Assembly (NCBI RefSeq): GCF_900114385.1
Contig: NZ_FOSW01000011.1
Span: forward strand, 1-64,000
From: Geodermatophilus ruber
GTDB taxonomy: Bacteria; Actinomycetota; Actinomycetes; Mycobacteriales; Geodermatophilaceae
Direction: 5' to 3'
DNA: 64,000 nucleotides
Shown here one piece after another: positions 62,517 through 64,000 of the stretch (position 1 is its first letter; each line of letters opens with the position of its first letter). The position numbers and the translations under genes were made by a program. The notes under the pieces are model-generated. The model saw only the letters and a list, made by a program, of their open reading frames with translations, was not told where the DNA came from and searched no databases.

Positions 62517-63719
62517 ATGGCTCATCGCGTGATCCGTTCGCCGCGAACCCGGCGGCGGTTCGCCCTCCCGGCCGCGGCGGCGGCCCTGGCTCTGGTGACG
62601 GTGGGCTGCGCCCCCGCGGCCGATGACGGCTCCGCCTCCGCCTCCGGCAACGGCGGCGGCGAGGCGGTCGTCTCCGAGGAGAAGCTCGCCGAGCTGCGCG
62701 CCGAGATCGAGGAGGCCATGGCGCAGCCGCAGTTCGAGCCGCAGGGTGAGGCCTTCTCCGTGGCGGGCCTGGCCGGCAAGAAGATCCTCTCCATGCCGGT
62801 GACCAGCCAGCTGGAGGGCTGCGACCGGATGGCCCGCACCGTGGTCGACCTGGCCAAGAGCGTCGGCATGACCGAGAGCACCTACTTCCAGAACGACGGT
62901 GGACCCGACGCCTGGGTCCAGGGCATGAACCTGGCGATCAACCAGGGGTACGACGGCGTCGCGCTGGTCTGCGGCATCGACCCGGCGGCGCTCGCCCCGC
63001 AGATGGAGGCCGCCCGCGAGGCCGGCATCGCGGTGGTCGACATGCACCTGGCCGACGTCTCCGAGGAGCCGTCGGACCTGATCGCCGCCCAGACGAACGG
63101 GCAGTTCAACCGGGCCATGGAGCTCGGCGTGGCGCAGGCGCTCATCGAGTCCGAGGGCCGACCGATCGACGCGCTGATCATCACGTCGAACGAGAACCCG
63201 CCGTCGATCGGCATGGAGCAGACGGTCAAGGACACCTTCGCCGAGCTCTGCGGCGACGCCTGCAACGTCGAGTCGATCAACATCCCGATCCCCGGCTACG
63301 CCACCGAACTGACCAGCGCGCTCTCCTCGGCGCTGGTGGCCAACCCGGACATCCGGGCGGTCTTCCCGGTGTTCGACGGCCAGACGCCGTTCGTGCTGCC
63401 GGCGCTCAAGGCGTCCAACGTGGACGCGAAGACCTACGCGTTCGGTGCCGACCGGACCTTCGTCGCGCTCATGAGCGACCCGGAGAACCCGATGGGCACC
63501 GACATGGGGCCCAACTTCGACTGGATGTCCTACACCGGCGCCGACCAGCTGTTCCGCGTGCTGGCCGGGCAGGACCCGATCCCGTCGGACCAGGCCTTCT
63601 CGCCCTACCGGCTCTGGACGCCGGACAACGCCGATGAGGTGAAGGGGCCCAACGACGGCTTCGGCGACTCCTACATCGAGGGCTACCGCAGCCTGTGGCT
63701 GGACGCGCCCGCGTCCTGA
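62517..63719 (+). CDS. Sugar-type ABC substrate-binding lipoprotein (Peripla_BP_4)
   Basis: 400 residues. Long signal with a twin-arginine-like RRR before the hydrophobic core ([20 protein letters not shown]), lipobox VTVGC with Cys near residue 31, then a Peripla_BP_4/RbsB-like fold ([34 protein letters not shown]). Family ligands are sugars, autoinducers or polyols, but in catabolic clusters they may be aromatic or heterocyclic compounds. Followed by the ATPase gene. Confidence 0.88.
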   Translation: MAHRVIRSPRTRRRFALPAAAAALALVTVGCAPAADDGSASASGNGGGEAVVSEEKLAELRAEIEEAMAQPQFEPQGEAFSVAGLAGKKILSMPVTSQLEGCDRMARTVVDLAKSVGMTESTYFQNDGGPDAWVQGMNLAINQGYDGVALVCGIDPAALAPQMEAAREAGIAVVDMHLADVSEEPSDLIAAQTNGQFNRAMELGVAQALIESEGRPIDALIITSNENPPSIGMEQTVKDTFAELCGDACNVESINIPIPGYATELTSALSSALVANPDIRAVFPVFDGQTPFVLPALKASNVDAKTYAFGADRTFVALMSDPENPMGTDMGPNFDWMSYTGADQLFRVLAGQDPIPSDQAFSPYRLWTPDNADEVKGPNDGFGDSYIEGYRSLWLDAPAS

Positions 63720-63725
63720 CCCGAG

Positions 63726-63759
63726 GGGGAGGCCCCGGGCACCCGCCCGGGGCCTCCCC
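63726..63759. terminator. Hairpin between binding-protein and ATPase genes
   Basis: Perfect 15-bp stem (GGGGAGGCCCCGGGC and complement) with a four-base loop, seven bases after the stop at 63719. Such attenuators allow more binding protein than transporter. Confidence 0.6.
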
Positions 63760-63831
63760 GCGCTCGACCCCGTCCCGATCCCCGCGGTGCGCCGACGGCG
63801 CGCCGTGCCCCGGCCCCAGGGAAGCACCCGG

Positions 63832-64000
63832 ATGACCACCACCGCTCTCGAGCTCCACCACGTCTCGAAGACCTTCGGCGCCACCCGCGCGCTGCAGGAC
63901 GTGAGCATGACCGTCGAGCGCGGCGAGGTGCTCGCGCTGCTCGGGGAGAACGGCTGCGGCAAGTCCACGCTCGTCAAGGTCATGGCCGGCGTCTACGACC
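63832..64000 (+). CDS. Sugar-type ABC transporter ATP-binding protein (cut by window end)
   Basis: First 56 codons of an ATPase: [21 protein letters not shown] and Walker [10 protein letters not shown] at about residues 38-46. RbsA/XylG-type proteins have this start and usually carry two ATPase cassettes over about 500 residues. It would power the importer with the binding protein upstream. Permease genes must lie beyond the window. Confidence 0.88.
   Translation, partial: MTTTALELHHVSKTFGATRALQDVSMTVERGEVLALLGENGCGKSTLVKVMAGVYD

Overview
The window is GC-rich, gene-dense DNA from an actinomycete. Many genes start at GTG, operons are tightly overlapped (ATGA, GTGA and TGATG junctions), and -10 elements of the TAGCGT type recur, some of them possibly leaderless. 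A DevR/DevS (DosR-type) dormancy locus and a possible mycothiol-type ligase fit the phylum. A soil actinomycete such as Geodermatophilaceae or a relative is my best guess; this is inference, since no marker gene settles it. There is no rRNA, tRNA, CRISPR array, prophage or insertion sequence that I can see.

Left part (1-24 kb) is a catabolic region. It opens with a cut-off 3-oxoacid CoA-transferase subunit, a CynX-type MFS transporter and an IclR regulator. Next comes a complete SsuABC/TauABC-like ABC importer (2.8-6.3 kb) and another IclR regulator. A 5-oxoprolinase operon (pxpA-pxpB-pxpC with an Nramp-fold transporter) faces a DUF1445/D-glutamate-cyclase-like gene. It continues with an acyl-CoA synthetase plus amidohydrolase pair, a MarR regulator, a second importer-type binding protein without its own permease, a second CynX-type MFS, and a Rieske oxygenase with its flavin/2Fe-2S reductase and an IclR regulator. 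An aldehyde dehydrogenase, an SDR-like protein, a drug/metabolite transporter and a MarR regulator follow. 24.4-27 kb holds pyridoxal kinase and a cysteinyl-tRNA-synthetase-like ligase.

Middle part (27.2-34.4 kb) is a compact island resembling the Mycobacterium tuberculosis DosR regulon: DevR, heme-type DevS, a double-domain universal stress protein, an Acg-type nitroreductase, a zinc alcohol dehydrogenase, an Rv1733c-like membrane protein, a SHOCT membrane protein and a DUF1876 (Rv1738/Rv2632c-like) protein. RNase J with a TVP38 membrane protein follows. A decayed acyl-CoA dehydrogenase then lies in front of a fused isobutyryl-CoA mutase (icmF) and a BtuF-like protein. MaoC, 2-methylacyl-CoA racemase, enoyl-CoA hydratase and MFS genes complete this acyl-CoA section.

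Right part (46.9-64 kb) looks like one catabolic regulon under an IclR protein. It holds a TRZ/ATZ-type amidohydrolase and an operon of CoA-transferase, citryl-CoA-lyase-like, LigB-like and LigA-like genes. It also holds a quinone-oxidoreductase-like dehydrogenase, a cytochrome P450, glycerate kinase, a LarA-like protein, an HsaA/HpaB-like flavin monooxygenase, an SDR, a zinc alcohol dehydrogenase, an alpha/beta hydrolase and the start of a sugar-type ABC importer. Several of these genes share a TTGACA promoter with a degenerate -10 and CGGAC/GTCCG palindromes near the start point. The ring-cleavage-like operon with CoA-ester enzymes in place of the usual hydratase and aldolase is the most unusual metabolic proposal in the window. 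Its LigB-like subunit also lacks the usual catalytic histidine.
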